Origin: Lineus longissimus
Lineage: Eukaryota > Nemertea > Pilidiophora > Heteronemertea > Lineidae
Assembly (NCBI RefSeq): GCF_910592395.1
Contig: NC_088318.1
Coordinates: 4,402,001 to 4,466,000, forward strand
Reading direction: 5' to 3'
Length of the DNA stretch: 64,000 nucleotides
Made by a program: the position numbers and the translations under genes. How positions within the stretch are numbered: position 1 is the stretch's first letter; each line of letters starts with the position of its first letter. The notes under the pieces were generated by a model. It was given only the letters and a program-made list of their open reading frames with translations. It made no database searches and had not been told where the DNA came from. Positions 1 to 13,400 of the stretch are shown in pieces.

Positions 1-513
1 TTTTCGAAGAGCCGAAATGCTCTCTGGAAAACCGGAATTGTTTTTTTTGACAAAAAATGGTTCGTAGGAAACCGTTTGAAAAATGTCCATGTATTCTGAA
101 GGTTTCGTGAACCAAAACGACAAAGTTTGAGCACTACAAAAATTCTATATCACCACGGACATTAGTGTTCATGATGTCATAGAACATAACTTACTGTTTT
201 CTACTAAAAAAATGAGGATGTTTTAACGACATGTAGCATGCCTAAACGTGTACTTGGTTAGAAATACGTTCAGAAACTGATACCCACTGACTCAATTGGG
301 AAAGGTTGGCTATACTTCCGTCTTTCAGAAATACTTTGCAATATTCAAACATTTCAAGGTGTGGTTCTTCATTCAACGATTGAAATTGATATTGAACTTC
401 TGTAAAAACATGCAGTAGTGTATGACCGTAGGCGTTGAGTATCAACGCTGTTGCGTGGACGTCCGATAATTTAAACACTGTACATGTACACGTCAATATT
501 CATCTCACTAGTT

Positions 514-675
514 GCGCTTCCACCTAGCAAATCCCCGTGTTTTTTGCGCTTCCACCTTAGAATTGCCGTTCTTAAATAGACCCGTGTGTGAAAACCCCGT
601 GTCTATTAGCCCCATCGAGCTCGAGCTCGATGGGGCTAATTTTGACGCGGGGTTTTCTAATAGGTGGAAGCGCAA
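514..675. repeat. Foldback/MITE-like element with central perfect palindrome
   Basis: The ends are inverted copies of TTGCGCTTCCACCTA (514-528 and 661-675), with another GCGCTTCCACCTTA at about 547. Inside lies a perfect 36-bp palindrome (605-640; half-site ATTAGCCCCATCGAGCTC), flanked by inverted GAAAACCCCG-like arms. The same end motif (ATAGGTGGAAGCGC) recurs alone near 861. This nested symmetry is typical of miniature inverted-repeat elements; the superfamily is not recognised. Confidence 0.6.
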
Positions 676-2289
676 GAAACACGGTAATATGTAGTTCCTT
701 AGCACGGCGACAGATGGCGCGTTCGATTTCTGTAATTGCTGTCGCTTCGGCGCATGCGTGATACACACATCTAACCTCCACATTTACAAAACACAGGAGA
801 GGAACTAACTGCAGCGGCACCTGTCGCCGGATCGACTAAAAATATCTTATACTGATTTTATAGGTGGAAGCGCTCGCCGGGTTTTTTACACACGGCGAAG
901 GCATGGGTGTCGAAAAACCCGGGGATTTTGGATACCTGCCGGACACAGTAAACATTGCACATGCCAGTGCACGAACCACGCCTTTACGATCCAATGTAGG
1001 TACATGTACCGAATATCCTTTTCTTTCTTTCAGATTTTTAAGGCCCTTGCCGGAAGGAAAAGAAGGACTGCGGACTTCAGCGCTCTGTATAAATAACCAC
1101 GGACAAAAGCTTCTCATTTTAAAAAGATGACATGGAACGAAAGCCTTGTGTAATAAAAGTCGATAAGGAAATATTTTAGGCCTATCTATTCGACGTGATT
1201 TCGCTCATTGCGATTTTTGCGTTGTTTTGGTGCAGTGCAGCGTGAGAAAGCACTGCATACGATTGCGACAACGCATCCGGCACCGATCCGGCAGCACAGT
1301 GCTTCGTTATTTCGTGCCACACTGCACCCGGACAGCGCAAAAAAAAATCGCATTCGTTGTGAAATACATGCGAAATCGCGTCAAATCACATTCAGCGGAA
1401 ATTCCCTTACCCTGCACTTCACTTTAAACAATTTAAGCCTGAGCTTAAATTGAGTTCGTCGCATATTGAGTTCGTCGCATGAGTGAAAAAAACGGACGAA
1501 ATGCATTATTCGAAAAACTGCATGTATGGTACTTAAGTATATATTCACTGTGTATGGGATCTCCAACGCATTCAACGCGACGTGCGCTTTGGCAATATAC
1601 ATGTATGTTGACATCGTAGCTCCGACTGGCTAATGCGAAGCATGCAAACACAGGCTTGTATGGTGACCCTCAGTACGTGTGCAGGTGTGAGTTTCCCGCT
1701 GGCAACATATTCTACGCGCTAAGGTATTAGATATAATGGGTCTCTCTTTAACATTATCCTATTTCGTCATAATGATACAAAAAGCAATTTCCCCGGGGGG
1801 CCGGGGGATATTGATGCGAAAACGAATACAGTCTGGATGCCACATATACCGAGTGTACACTTTATCCCCATATGACCTTACAACTCCCATGACATTATTG
1901 GTTGCATTTCGATCAAATGATCTGGTCCTTTTGTGGTTCATTTTATAGGAAATTCGATGTCTATCTGCTGTAGTTTCAGAAATAAAGTAGAATTATCGAA
2001 CAAATTGTTCGTTTTTTCATAATTACCATTATGCTTCCCGGATTGCAATTGCCGTTTCCCGAATATCACGGATAGTGACTATTTCTACAAGACCACTGTG
2101 AAATTTCTTAGCCACTGCATGCGGTAGCATCTACCGATATCACATCATTGCAGACCCTAAACTGCTATCGGTGCTTATCAAATGATCATCATGCCGATTT
2201 ACTGGCGTTGAGCGTATGTCCATTCTTCCGTGAAACAGCCGACTTGGACATAAGACTTGTTGGTTTTCCGTACAAAACTGGCTTCCAGC

Positions 2290-2545
2290 AGACCCGCAAC
2301 TTCTCCAAATAGGATCACCGATAAGTCATTGAACTGCAATAAACTATGCAATAGAACGGGGAGTCGCCTTGGCATGCCTGAAATTCGCAAGGCATGTCCA
2401 AAACCGCCTCGCAGCACTGGTGAAAATTATTAACAAAGATCAGCATTAGTGTGATGCTACCAGTGGCGGCGCATGGTGTCAAGCAGGGGCATTATCCTCC
2501 TGGCTTGGTAAATTCTACGCCCAAGTGAGTTGTCCCTTTAATGAC
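2290..2545 (+). repeat. Old interspersed repeat, copy 1 (carries an empty CCGG-type site)
   Basis: The segment is colinear with 7090-7475: both share the TCATTGAACT...CAATAGAACGGG block and, downstream, a GGCGCA...GTGTCA...ATCCTCCTGG-like block. Copy 2 contains a 172-bp CCGG-flanked insertion that is missing here, where the site reads CAGTGGCGGCGCA. The repeat family is unidentified. Confidence 0.5.
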
Positions 2546-3640
2546 TGATGTTCACCGCCGGTATGTCGGCAGGATGAGCAGCTGTTGATCAAATGTGGAG
2601 ATTTCGCATATTTTTAGATATATTTCCACTTGGCTTTATATGGTGTTCATAAAATCTTCTTCAAGTGGCACGGTTTTCAAGGAGACCTCATAGGCGAGAC
2701 GTTATCGAAACCTCATTCACGACAGGCAAGGTCTTCACCCGCCTCAAAATCTCTTCTTTTCGAAGAGTGTTGGGATGATGAAAAATCGCAGGAATGCACT
2801 TTTCGTTAAGTTCAGGTAGGGTATATGACATTATTTATGATGATGATCTTGCCAGCGAATAAAGGATATGCTAAATACGAGGATAAAGCCTTATATGCGT
2901 CATGTGTCGCAGGTCATTGCTTATATGATTCATGATAATTCAACCTAGGGAGAATTATCTCCGTGAGCCGGCCATCTGCACTTATTAGTAGGTATTAGTA
3001 GACACTATGAATATTTAGTGTGTATAATCAGCGTCTTCCTCTACTTAACATTTGCATGTACTTTTTAGTCCTACAAAGAAATGTACCTCTTCCCATAATG
3101 GATTAAAACTATCCCTAAAACATAAAACCGTCTTAATTACTTGCCCTGAAGGTGATTTGTGGATTTACGTCCAACGCCCTCTGGACACGTAATTACATTT
3201 TTTTTCATATTTCTGGATAAGCCCTGCTGATTGTAATTTCCTAAAGCAAGAAAGAAATATACTTTCACGGCGGACCTTGAACAGAATGAGGTTTCAGTCT
3301 TATCCATCCGAGGCCAGAATTAAGGTGAAATAAGTGAATAACGCCTACCTGCTGCTTGACCCACTGATGCAGGAGGCCCTTTGTTCAAATGTCTTCGCGG
3401 CGGATGTAACTGAAAAACTATCATCATCTTGAAAAAACAGGCCATCAAAGTTGCGAATATAAAGATGCACGGATCAGCCGATACAGATCATGATTGTCTC
3501 TGTTTCAAAAATACACAGAGACATCGAGACAAAAATAACGGTTTTTGATATTTTTTTTGGAAACACTTTTATGTTTTTTCGGAACAACACAAAATGCGAC
3601 CACTGAAGATTTTTTTAGGGAAGTAAAATTCAATGCCCAT

Positions 3641-3878
3641 TCATCAGTGTTCTGTAACTGTATACCCTTTTTGAGTTGTCCATGTTTTTGTTACTATAGT
3701 CATCAGTGTTCTGTAACTGTATACCCTTTTTGAGTTGTCCATGTTTTTGTTACTATAGTCATCAGTGTTCTGTAACTGTCTACCCTTTTTGAATTGTCCA
3801 TGTTTTTGTTACTATAGTCATCAGTGTTCTGTAACTGTATACCCTTTTTGAGTTGTCCATGTTTTTGTTACTATAGTC
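3641..3878 (+). repeat. 59-bp tandem repeat, 4 copies
   Basis: Units beginning TCATCAGTGTTCTGTAACTG recur at 3641, 3700, 3759 and 3818, nearly identical, the last ending in TTACTATAGTC. The array lies about 500 bp upstream of the TATA box of the mosaic gene. A regulatory role is possible but nothing in the sequence proves it. Confidence 0.85.
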
Positions 3879-4368
3879 GAAAGTTTGTTTTATAAGCTCA
3901 GAACTATTTTGTTTTTTAAGCGTGAGACGGTTCCACCAGCCGGACAAGGGCAAGGGCAAACAGAGACTAAAGCGTTCCGGTGCAAGGTAGTGTCTATGAC
4001 TTTGGTCAACTTGGAGAAAGAATCGGTCTACGTCAACGCCTAAAGACGTCTATACACTTTCTGACTGCGTCAGGCTATTTTTTATTGCGTAATAAAAACT
4101 ATGGTTAGTATTCCAATGTAAATTTGTATCAGACGTCTGATATTAATTGGAAATAAGTATAAATGGTTTCTCGAGGTGATCATGTGACCAAATGAGTTGA
4201 GAATCCGTCAGCAGCTTAGTAAGTATATACAAAGTGATATTTTATTGGCTTACAAAACAATCCGTGGGGTATTTTTTTAAAGAAAGGGAAGAACGTCATT
4301 CGTTCCGGTAAGCTTTTAAGTATGAATATCCATAGAAAATATCATCTGCGCATGCGTACAAGATTAAG

Positions 4369-4375
4369 TATAAAA
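4369..4375 (+). promoter_or_regulatory. TATA box of the mosaic CCP/PAN gene
   Basis: TATAAAA lies 49 bp upstream of the signal-peptide ATG at 4424, which would put the transcription start near 4400 with a short 5' leader. An ATG overlapping the TATA box (4375) opens another frame that ends in the wrong phase at the same donor, so it is not the start. Confidence 0.5.
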
Positions 4376-4423
4376 TGGGTTTCAAAGTGACCGGATGGTT
4401 AGATACCAGAAAACGGCTGAAAA

Positions 4424-4474
4424 ATGATAACCCGCCTGAAATCTCTCTGGTGTCTTCTCGTCTTGGGCCAATTG
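4424..4474 (+). CDS. Exon 1: signal peptide
   Basis: The exon encodes MITRLKSLWCLLVLGQL, a positively charged start followed by a hydrophobic stretch, and ends in phase 0 at donor GTAAGT. It joins to ACAQLPPP of exon 2, so cleavage is probably near the L-A-C-A junction. It was chosen because it is downstream of the TATA box and is the only phase-0 hydrophobic exon found before exon 2. Confidence 0.65.
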
Positions 4475-7400
4475 GTAAGTCGATTTTGAGGACATATTTG
4501 GCTGCTCACTTTCCTTCTTCATCTCTCATTGAATTGTTTTTTTAGGAATAGATGGTTTAAACTACTATTCTGCTCATAGTCCGGTTCCAAACAGTCTCCC
4601 GTGAAAATTTTGATATGGAGGTTGCCGACTGGTCTATATCGATAGAGAATTGTGCAGAGAACATGACAATTATGGTTCGTGAAGCTTTCTTCGGTCGGCA
4701 ACCCTTATACCAAAATCCCTACGGAAGCCTATTTTCGACCGTTTAGAACCGGCGTGACAGCGGATATAGTCCCCCTGGAGTCATAGTCCAGTAGCATTGT
4801 ATTTGATCAATTAAGCAGCATGATCTATTGTACCGCTAACCCTAACCAAAACATTTAGCAATGCGGGCTATTGTTACACGGACTATCAGCCCTAGGACTA
4901 CTATCCCTTGCACACTGGAACACTGTTGTTGTGCTTCTTCCCAGTACACTGCACGCTGCTAATCATTACAGAAACGACTTCAGAGACAAGACCATCATTG
5001 ATTTTCCAAGCCATTTCCAGTTATTTCAAATGCCCGCCATCAAATACTGCGTTGGGTTGTGAAACTGAAATTCGGATGTGATATACGGGTTAATCTTGGG
5101 AATAACTGGTGCGATTTAAACTGGTAGTCGACCACGGACATTTTTTTTTAATTGAGGAGTTTGACAAAAGTGGACAGTTTTACCCATTTTAACCATTTTG
5201 ACTCCAAATTTGAATGACGCCCCCTATGGCCAGGTTGTCAAAATTCAAAATTAATTTTTTCATCAAGTACATGTAATTTATTTATATCTGTGGACTTGCA
5301 AAAGTAAATATTTTTTCAATACCTCTCCAAATATGTACTTGATAGTTAAAAACATGCACGCGTCTAATTGATAGGTCTGGATCCTCCAACCTATGAATAT
5401 TAATTGGTGGTATTGTCTCTTCATTGAAAGATTCTACTTTTTTGCAGGCCTGCGCGCAATTACCTCCGCCCATAGGCGGGGGCTTAGCGGGCGGTGGCGG
5501 CGGAATGGGCGGAATACCCAGCGCCAGCGGCCAGATGGGAAAATCGACAACTATCGGTGGTGGGGGAGGTCTACCAGTCGCAGGAAACACTAAAGCCTCA
5601 GCTAAAACTTCCACCAAAACTGCTGGTTCAGGTCTGAAGAAACTTACTCAGGTAGGTTACCAAACTGCTTTTAAAATATGATCTTCGAAGCATATGTGGG
5701 CCTATTCGCTTTGAAATTTCTGTGTTGGTTAAATTCAAACTTTTATACCTCTTCTTGTACAAGCATTAATGGCCAGAAAGGTATTCCTCGTCAACAAAGA
5801 ATTACAATGATACGTATATGACATCATCAATATTTCCTTGACAGTGCTATATTTAATCACTTCATGACAAAAGCTATATATACATACATGTGCTTAGTGG
5901 TACCAAAACGTTCATGCCACAAGATATTTTTGCTGTTTACGCAGTAGTCGCAGGGGTGATCCATGATTACCAATATTTTCGAGCAAATGGTCCTCTTTCT
6001 ACAGAACCCTTTCCTCCCAATGAAAGAGTACATGTAGTTCCAAAATTATTGATTTTTGAGGAAAACAATGGGGACTGAAGGTATTCATTGAGAAGAATTT
6101 TCACTCCTTTTTTTGAAATAGCATTCCGCGAAGATGACGTCACTGCAGCTGCTGCCCTCTATTTCCCCATCGCTATATTACAGGCAATGTCGGACAAACA
6201 TGCGGTTTCGTAATGGATTCAGGCTTTCTAACTAGGGCAGTTAGATTCAATCTGGCACATGTCCAAGTGTTGGAAATACTACATGATTGTTCTGAATATT
6301 TCTCTCTCTGACTCTATGGTATCATTCATGCTAAAAACAATGCAGGGTCAAAGATAACTGACTTTGAAATAAGCTCAAATGCGTAGAAATAAGTGTCGAT
6401 GTCCGACTGTCACGTGACTAAAACGTCATCAATATCTCATGCAAATGACATTGTGAGCTATAAATAGTAACTTCGCGGAATGCTATTCCGCACACCAACG
6501 TGATGAGTCAGCCTGCAAAATCTAATTTGCCGGGCAATATCTTGGTCATCAAGCCCAAGATGACGATGATGTTGACGATAAGGACAATAATACACGTAGA
6601 ATGATTTTAGCTTTTCCGCCCGGTCTGTTGTTTTGTCATGATACGAAGCAGATTTCGCAACCCTTACGAAAAGCGAAGTTCCAAGCACGAAGATATCAAG
6701 TGGTGCCATAAAGTCCTGCGCAAATGTATTCACGCAAAACGCGCAAAGCGTTTCTCATACTTAGTACTTGATTTTACATACCTCCTACCTCATCGTTTGT
6801 ATAGCTCCTCGTTTGTGTTGCGGAATCTGCGTAATGTTATTTTACAACCACAGGGGAACCAACAGCAGCAAAACTTTGCAGCGAAGAACAGCGCGCACAC
6901 CAACACGATGCTCGGAATGGCCTCTCCGCTGGGTGGCTTTTCCTTGCCCATCCCCGCATTTGGAAGTGGAGGAGCCGGTATAAGTATGCATTTTCACTTC
7001 CTAAAGGGACAAATAGGGCTTGATGAGATGTGTTGCTTATTCATTCAATTATGGCTTCGAGCACAACCGTTACTTCTCCAGACAAAATAACTGAAGAATC
7101 ATTGAACTACGATAAACAATGTACTAGAACGGGCCTAAAAATTCAAATGCCGAGTCAAACATTTCCTCGCAACACTGACGCAAATCATTTTTATAGATGT
7201 ATAAGCGTGCCAGTGCCGGTGTAATGTTTTTGAGTGTTTCTGTTTTTGAGTGTTTCCCCTCATTGTTTGGGAACGCTCAAAAATAGATTGACGAGTTTTT
7301 CTGTGTATCCCCCCTATTGAAAAGTCATGGTCTCTCTAGCTGCCTATTGTTTGGAAACACTGACACATGGGAAACAACCACATATGTTACACCGGCGCAA

Positions 7401-10400
7401 AGTGTCAGGCATGGGTGTTATCATCCTGGCCTGGTACATGTAAAGCCCACGCCCGAATTGTCCATTCAAGACCCCCGAAGCATTTCATGCTCATAATTAG
7501 CATAATTTTTTAAATAAACTTGTCTAAATATTCTTATTTTTCTAATTTCTTTTTTAGCGACCAACTGCGGCACTGCACCAGTAATTCGTCATAGTAAGTT
7601 GAGCAGCAACAAGAATTCCCCGGGTGATTCAGTCGACTATAAATGCAGTCCGGGCTACAAGGGCAACGGGAAGTCCTTTACTATCACGTGTGAAAGGAAG
7701 GGAATGAACTTAAAATGGAGCAGCAGTAACGGCTTCCAATGTTTGCGTAAGTTTAGCTACACCTCCTTTTTTCCCCCTTAAAAATCATAATTTGAACCCC
7801 TTTATCCATCCAGTTATCAGCGTGTTAGTAATCGTTTCCGCTTGATATTGTAAGGACAAATCTCATTTAGAAATTAATTCGCCAAAAAAACTACGTGTAT
7901 TTTATGGCAATTTTTACTACCTTGGTAGTGCCTATATAGCGCCGACTGTAAAATTACAAGTGTTTTAACTATCAAAATAGTACCTGTAGTAATTTAGTAT
8001 TTTTTTTCTAACTAATGGTTATTTTCATTGTTATTTTATCAATTTCACAGTTGGTGCGATGGTAACTATACCAGATGAGTTGTTTTCACTAATAAATTTG
8101 AACAGTGCAAGCCACCCGTGTTCTATCATATTATCTCATATTTATCCCTCAACTTCAAACTTCAAAGGCGCGGAAAACGCCCTTTTCTCTTCAACCCACA
8201 CGAAAAGCACTTAGCAAAGATAAACATACAATTATCACCCGCGCTTAGCTCTTTTTACTGCGGAATATAGAGCGTAATATTCAAACGATGGCCAACAAAA
8301 AATAGATAAGAATACTTACATTTACAATATCTACTCTTCAATTTAAATCAGTACAATCACAGGATTTTAAAATTATTGCTCACACCTTTTTAATATTGTA
8401 TTTATGATTATTTGTATGTTTTAAATGTAGATGTTTGTTTCCATCGCTCCTTTAGGGACGTTTTATGAATACGTTATTATTGTTATTATTGTTCTATGAT
8501 AATTATTTAGGTAAAATGTGCAAAAACGTCAAACCCGTGGTTGATGCGACAACAAGTTCCACTAGCTGCGGTACTGGGGAGAAAATCCAATACGTCTGCA
8601 AAAAAGGTTATGAAGGCTACGGTGGCGTGGATTATGTGAAGTGCCTGTCTGATGAGGCTTGGACTACCACAAAGTTTCAGTGCAAACGTAAGTTACATGT
8701 AAAATTAGTAGGAACACGACAAGAGGGTATCGGGCCACCCTTTTTTATTTGTTGGATTACAACTAAGTGTGTGACTTTTACACTGTCTTGACGTATTCCG
8801 GCCGATGACGGCATTAGGGAGTTTTCGCGAAAAACCCGAAAAACCAACGCGAACGCCTATCCCATTGATGTTGAACAATGGGAAAGGCATTCGCGTTGGC
8901 GTTTCGGGGATTCGCGAAAAATCCCTATTTACAAAAGCGCGTCGCGATTACTTTTAGTACATAGGCCTACTTCTCATTTTGACCCTCAAGCCTTGGATCC
9001 ACTCCGCCGACCCGGACTCCGTTACACCAACCCTTGACGCAATACGCAGATCTGCCTGTATAAGTTGGCTCTATTATTCCTCACCAGATCGCACACTACC
9101 GCCGAAAGTCACCAATCAGAAGGCCTGTAACAAGAGCGCACTTTGATTATGATCTAACCAACCTCGCTTCTAGTCTTCTACGTTCAAAAACGCTTTGTCG
9201 AAAGTGTATATTTGCAGCATGCCAAGACTGGAGGCGAGAATGAATAACTTACTCATTCATGAAAAATCACAATTTTGAAATCAGTGTTCTGATTGGCTCA
9301 CCACAACTCGAGGAGCACGAGATACAGAATTGGTTGAGAATGATACTACTAGGCCCGACATCTTCCTCTGTTTGCATAACCAACTCTCTAGTAGGTTGTT
9401 GCCACATTTTTGCACCAGTTAAATATGCTGACATTTGAAAGAAAGACGTCCTTCTTTCAGAGATCGTGTGTGGTGAATCGCCAACAGTGCTCTATGCCAC
9501 GCCCAACCATTCGGGCCGGACATACAGTACCACTGTTAAATACACTTGTAAGGCTGGATTCAAAGCCACGGGGAAACTCGAAGTAACCTGCGACGAGAAA
9601 AAACAGTGGACTCCAGCAATCACCGCGACATGCAAAGGTGAGTAGCCGGACAATACTGTGGCTGGGAAAGACCATCACGTGATCCTTTTTTTCTTTGACA
9701 CGAAAAAGAAATATTTCCTGTAATATTTCGATCGATGGACATGATGGATTTATCTCGATCGATCGAGGAATTATCTCCTCAATCGATCGATATATTTTTT
9801 AGGAATCTTTTTGTGTTAAAAAGAATCATGTGATCGCCTGCCTTTCCCAGCCACCACAGGGCAACAAAATGAATGAAATTTTATTTTGTTTCGAGCAGAA
9901 TAAAGTTACATTACCGCGAACGAGAGGTCCGGTGATGTTTGGACAGCGTACGTGTCGTGCAGAAACTGAATGGGCTCGTTTTCGAAATAGTTGATAACTA
10001 ACGATGGTTCACATAAGATGACTGTATATTCTTCAAGATAAAATCATATATATTGCAACTGCACAAAAAAAACATTCTACACTATGGCACAGCTTGAACT
10101 AGACTAACAAATTCTAAACCCAATTAACTAACATATACACAAACGGGTTACACCCAAATCCAGCAACAGAATTCAGTTTCATTCCTATACACATTAAGAA
10201 TCAAGGTAACAATTCGGTGTATTCCTGTTTCGCCTATTCCTGTTCCGCCTATTCCTGTTTCGCCTATTCCTGTTTCGCCTAATTCCTGTTTCGCCTATTC
10301 AAATGTATTGCTAACCTCCCCACAGACGTAGGAATATGAACCGTCCCTTACTGACCGACCAAACCCGAGGAGAGCCACATATGTACGCATTGAAACAATA

Positions 10401-13400
10401 CGTCAATGGAGAGAGGGACATAATGAGTTACGTTGATGGGTTTTACAGCTGATTTTGATCAAATAATTATGAGAATGTACAATATTATGTATTTTTATCA
10501 AAAACTCATGAATTCAGTTTTCATAAAATATACGACTGCTTTACTCTACTTAATCTATTAGTTTTTACTGTGTGTCAGTATGGTCCTATGGTCCTATGGT
10601 CAAATAAGTCCCGGACTGTCCCCGCTTTCAAGGTGACTCTTTCAAAACGGTCATGGCATAACAAAGTTGATGGCATTTGATTAGTCAAATTGTCATCACA
10701 TCGTTAACATCATCCAATTGTCCCCTCACATTTTCCCCATAAAATGGACATGCATCCCTAAGGTTCCCCGTGGGAGAGTCGATTTATTGTAGGGGTACTG
10801 GAAAGTAGGCGAAACAGGAATAGGCGAAACAGGAATAGGCGAAACAGGAATTTTGTAGGCGAAACAGGAATAGGCGAAACAGGAATAGGCGAAACAGGCA
10901 TAAACCAACAATTCACTAGCCATTCACTATAAGCTTAACTACTTTTCTGACTAGAGTTAGTCAATTCACAATATAGGCGCGAACAGAAACCACCAGCTGT
11001 ACCAATACCGAAGGGTTCGCCCCATCCTCGGCACCCAGTGGTTTTCCATATGCTCCAGCTCTCGCTATTACAAACCCCTGGGGAAATCCATGCCCTTCAG
11101 ACGGATTGTAGCGGTAGAAAAAAAAGCGCCCAATCAGAGCGTCGGTTGTATTTGAGTCTCGGAAATTCGTAAACCACGGACCCAGGAATTAATGCTCTCA
11201 GATGCACTATCAATTGTATAGTCTTTTGCGCCATAGGGCTCGGGTCCGAGGTAGGTTAGTTAAATTTCAATCAGCGCCATGAAACGCGTATTTTCATTAG
11301 CTGCTATTTTTAGAACATCCGGGTATTTATGAAAATTCTGAATTTTTCAGTGCTGTTCCTTCGTATTGCGCGCACCCCGCTGCAAATTTATTTCATTACT
11401 TAATTAAAACACAATTACACGTCTACACAATGTTTAACAGCATAGACTCGATAAGGTATAAAACGATTTAACGATAGGATTATCTTAAACTTTATTCATA
11501 TACATTTTATTGTCATATAAAACACTATATATACATACATTACGCACAGTGTATCAGGTTATCAGAACAGCCACCCTTCGCTGTCGATTCTAATGGATTT
11601 TCTCAGGGTTTTGTATGGGACGTAGGAGTATCAAAAACCTGAAGCTCAGGATGGGTTCGCCCATACAATCTCCGATGATACGTCATGCTAGTCATTCAAC
11701 AGTAGCAAAAACTAACTTAGCCTGTGAATCGCGATCACTTTCAGCTATCACGTGCCAGGCGCCGACCTCCATCGCTAACACGGACATGACCAAGAGTAAC
11801 ACATACCCAAGTGTTGGGAGTACCGTCACGTACGGCTGTCAGTCTGGCTTTAAGAGTAACAACCAGAACAATATCATCACCTGCGATGCAAATGGGAAGT
11901 GGGATCCTTCACCGAATTCAATCACGTTCAAATGTGCAAGTAAGTTTGACTCCACGGGTAACTGTATTCAAATCTGATGTGAAGTATGATTCTATGGGTA
12001 AGCTGTATTCAAATCTGATGTGAAGTATGACTCCATGGGTAAACTGTATTCAAATCTGATGTGAAGTATGACTCCATGGGTAAGCTGTATTCAAATCTGA
12101 TGTGAAGTATGACTCCATGGGTAAGCTGTATTCAAATCTGATGTGAAGTATGACTCCGTGGGTAAGCTGTATTCAAATCCGATGTGAAGTATGACTCCAT
12201 GGGTAAGCTGTATTCAAATCTGATGTGAAGTATGATTCCATGGGTAAACTGTATTCAAATCTGTGAAGTATGACTCAGTGGGTAAGCTGTATTCAGAATT
12301 CATGATATGTAGACTTCCCTCAGTGGAATCTGCACTAGCACATGTTATCATCTTTCATTTCAGAGAACACGTGTCCCTCTCAACTGGTAAAAAAAGTCAA
12401 CGCCAAATACACTGTGACGCAGGCTTCTATCGGCGGCACTGCCATATACAGTTGTCACGCAGGGTACAAAGCCACTGGCACACCACAGGTCACGTGCCAA
12501 TCAGATGGCACATGGCTGTATAAAGCATTCACATGCACACGTAAGTATGTCCATCTTGAACAAATAGGCTTTGAAATGAAAACTCCTTCGAACTTATTAA
12601 GGAATATTAGTGATACAAACCATATATATAGGGAACCTCAATGTTATAGAAATTCTTTCGAAAACGTTTTAACGACACATTCGTAAGATTTTGACCTACC
12701 GAACTACAATTGTATTTATGACAATATGTCGGTTTGACAGCTCTTCCCGATGACTGATGCCAATGGTTCATTCTGAGAAATATGGGAAGGATGAGTCCGT
12801 TGACTACGTGAGGTGTAGCAGGCGGCCTAGATTACATTAGTTTAACCTCATTGAACGTGTACATTCTGCTGGCCGATTGGAATTGAACATCTTCGATAAC
12901 CAAGGAAACGGTCAATGGACTCTTCTTTCCTGCACCCAATTGACCACAGTGTCCATAGTGCACGGCCGCAGAGCCCATCCATATCTTGGGCAGGTCAGTT
13001 TTCACGGCGTTATCCACCACTACATCGGTTACGGGCCACAATGAATCATTTGTGAATGGTGAAATTCAGGGGCGAAAGGAACTGGTGACTGAAAGGACTG
13101 CCTTCGATCTTTTCAAAAATCTTTTGACAAAAGATTTCGGTTAATCTAATGTTGCTCGTAACGGTATATCAATTTGAATCGGCCACTTTGTGCAATTTCT
13201 ACAGCACATTTATGTACAATGACAATGATCGTTTTCAGTCATGAAATGCCCTGCGGTCCCCAACGTCGAAAATGGTGACCCTAGTACGAATGAGAACTCA
13301 CATGGCACTGTGGTGAAGTATGAATGCGAGGATGGTCATAGACTGATTGCTAGTAACAGCAATGTCATGAAAATCGAGTGCAAGGGATCCACCTGGGATA

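Larger units (their letters stand above)
1..4360. other. Gene-poor region upstream of the mosaic CCP/PAN gene
   Basis: I find no reading frame here with splice context, domain or length that suggests a gene. The stretch holds a foldback element (514-675), an old repeat copy (about 2290-2545) and a 59-bp tandem repeat (3641-3878). A second fragment of the foldback's end motif lies near 861. It probably acts as 5' flank and promoter region for the gene starting at 4424. Confidence 0.5.

Noticed and set aside
4375-4474. ATG at 4375 (MGFKVTGWLDTRKR) as the start of the mosaic gene
   Set aside because: It overlaps the TATA box, has no signal peptide and reaches the donor in phase 1, whereas exon 2 needs phase 0.
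10220-10905. CRISPR-like array from the regularly spaced 15-bp repeats
   Set aside because: The units are direct tandem copies without unique spacers, inverted between the two ends, in a eukaryotic intron.
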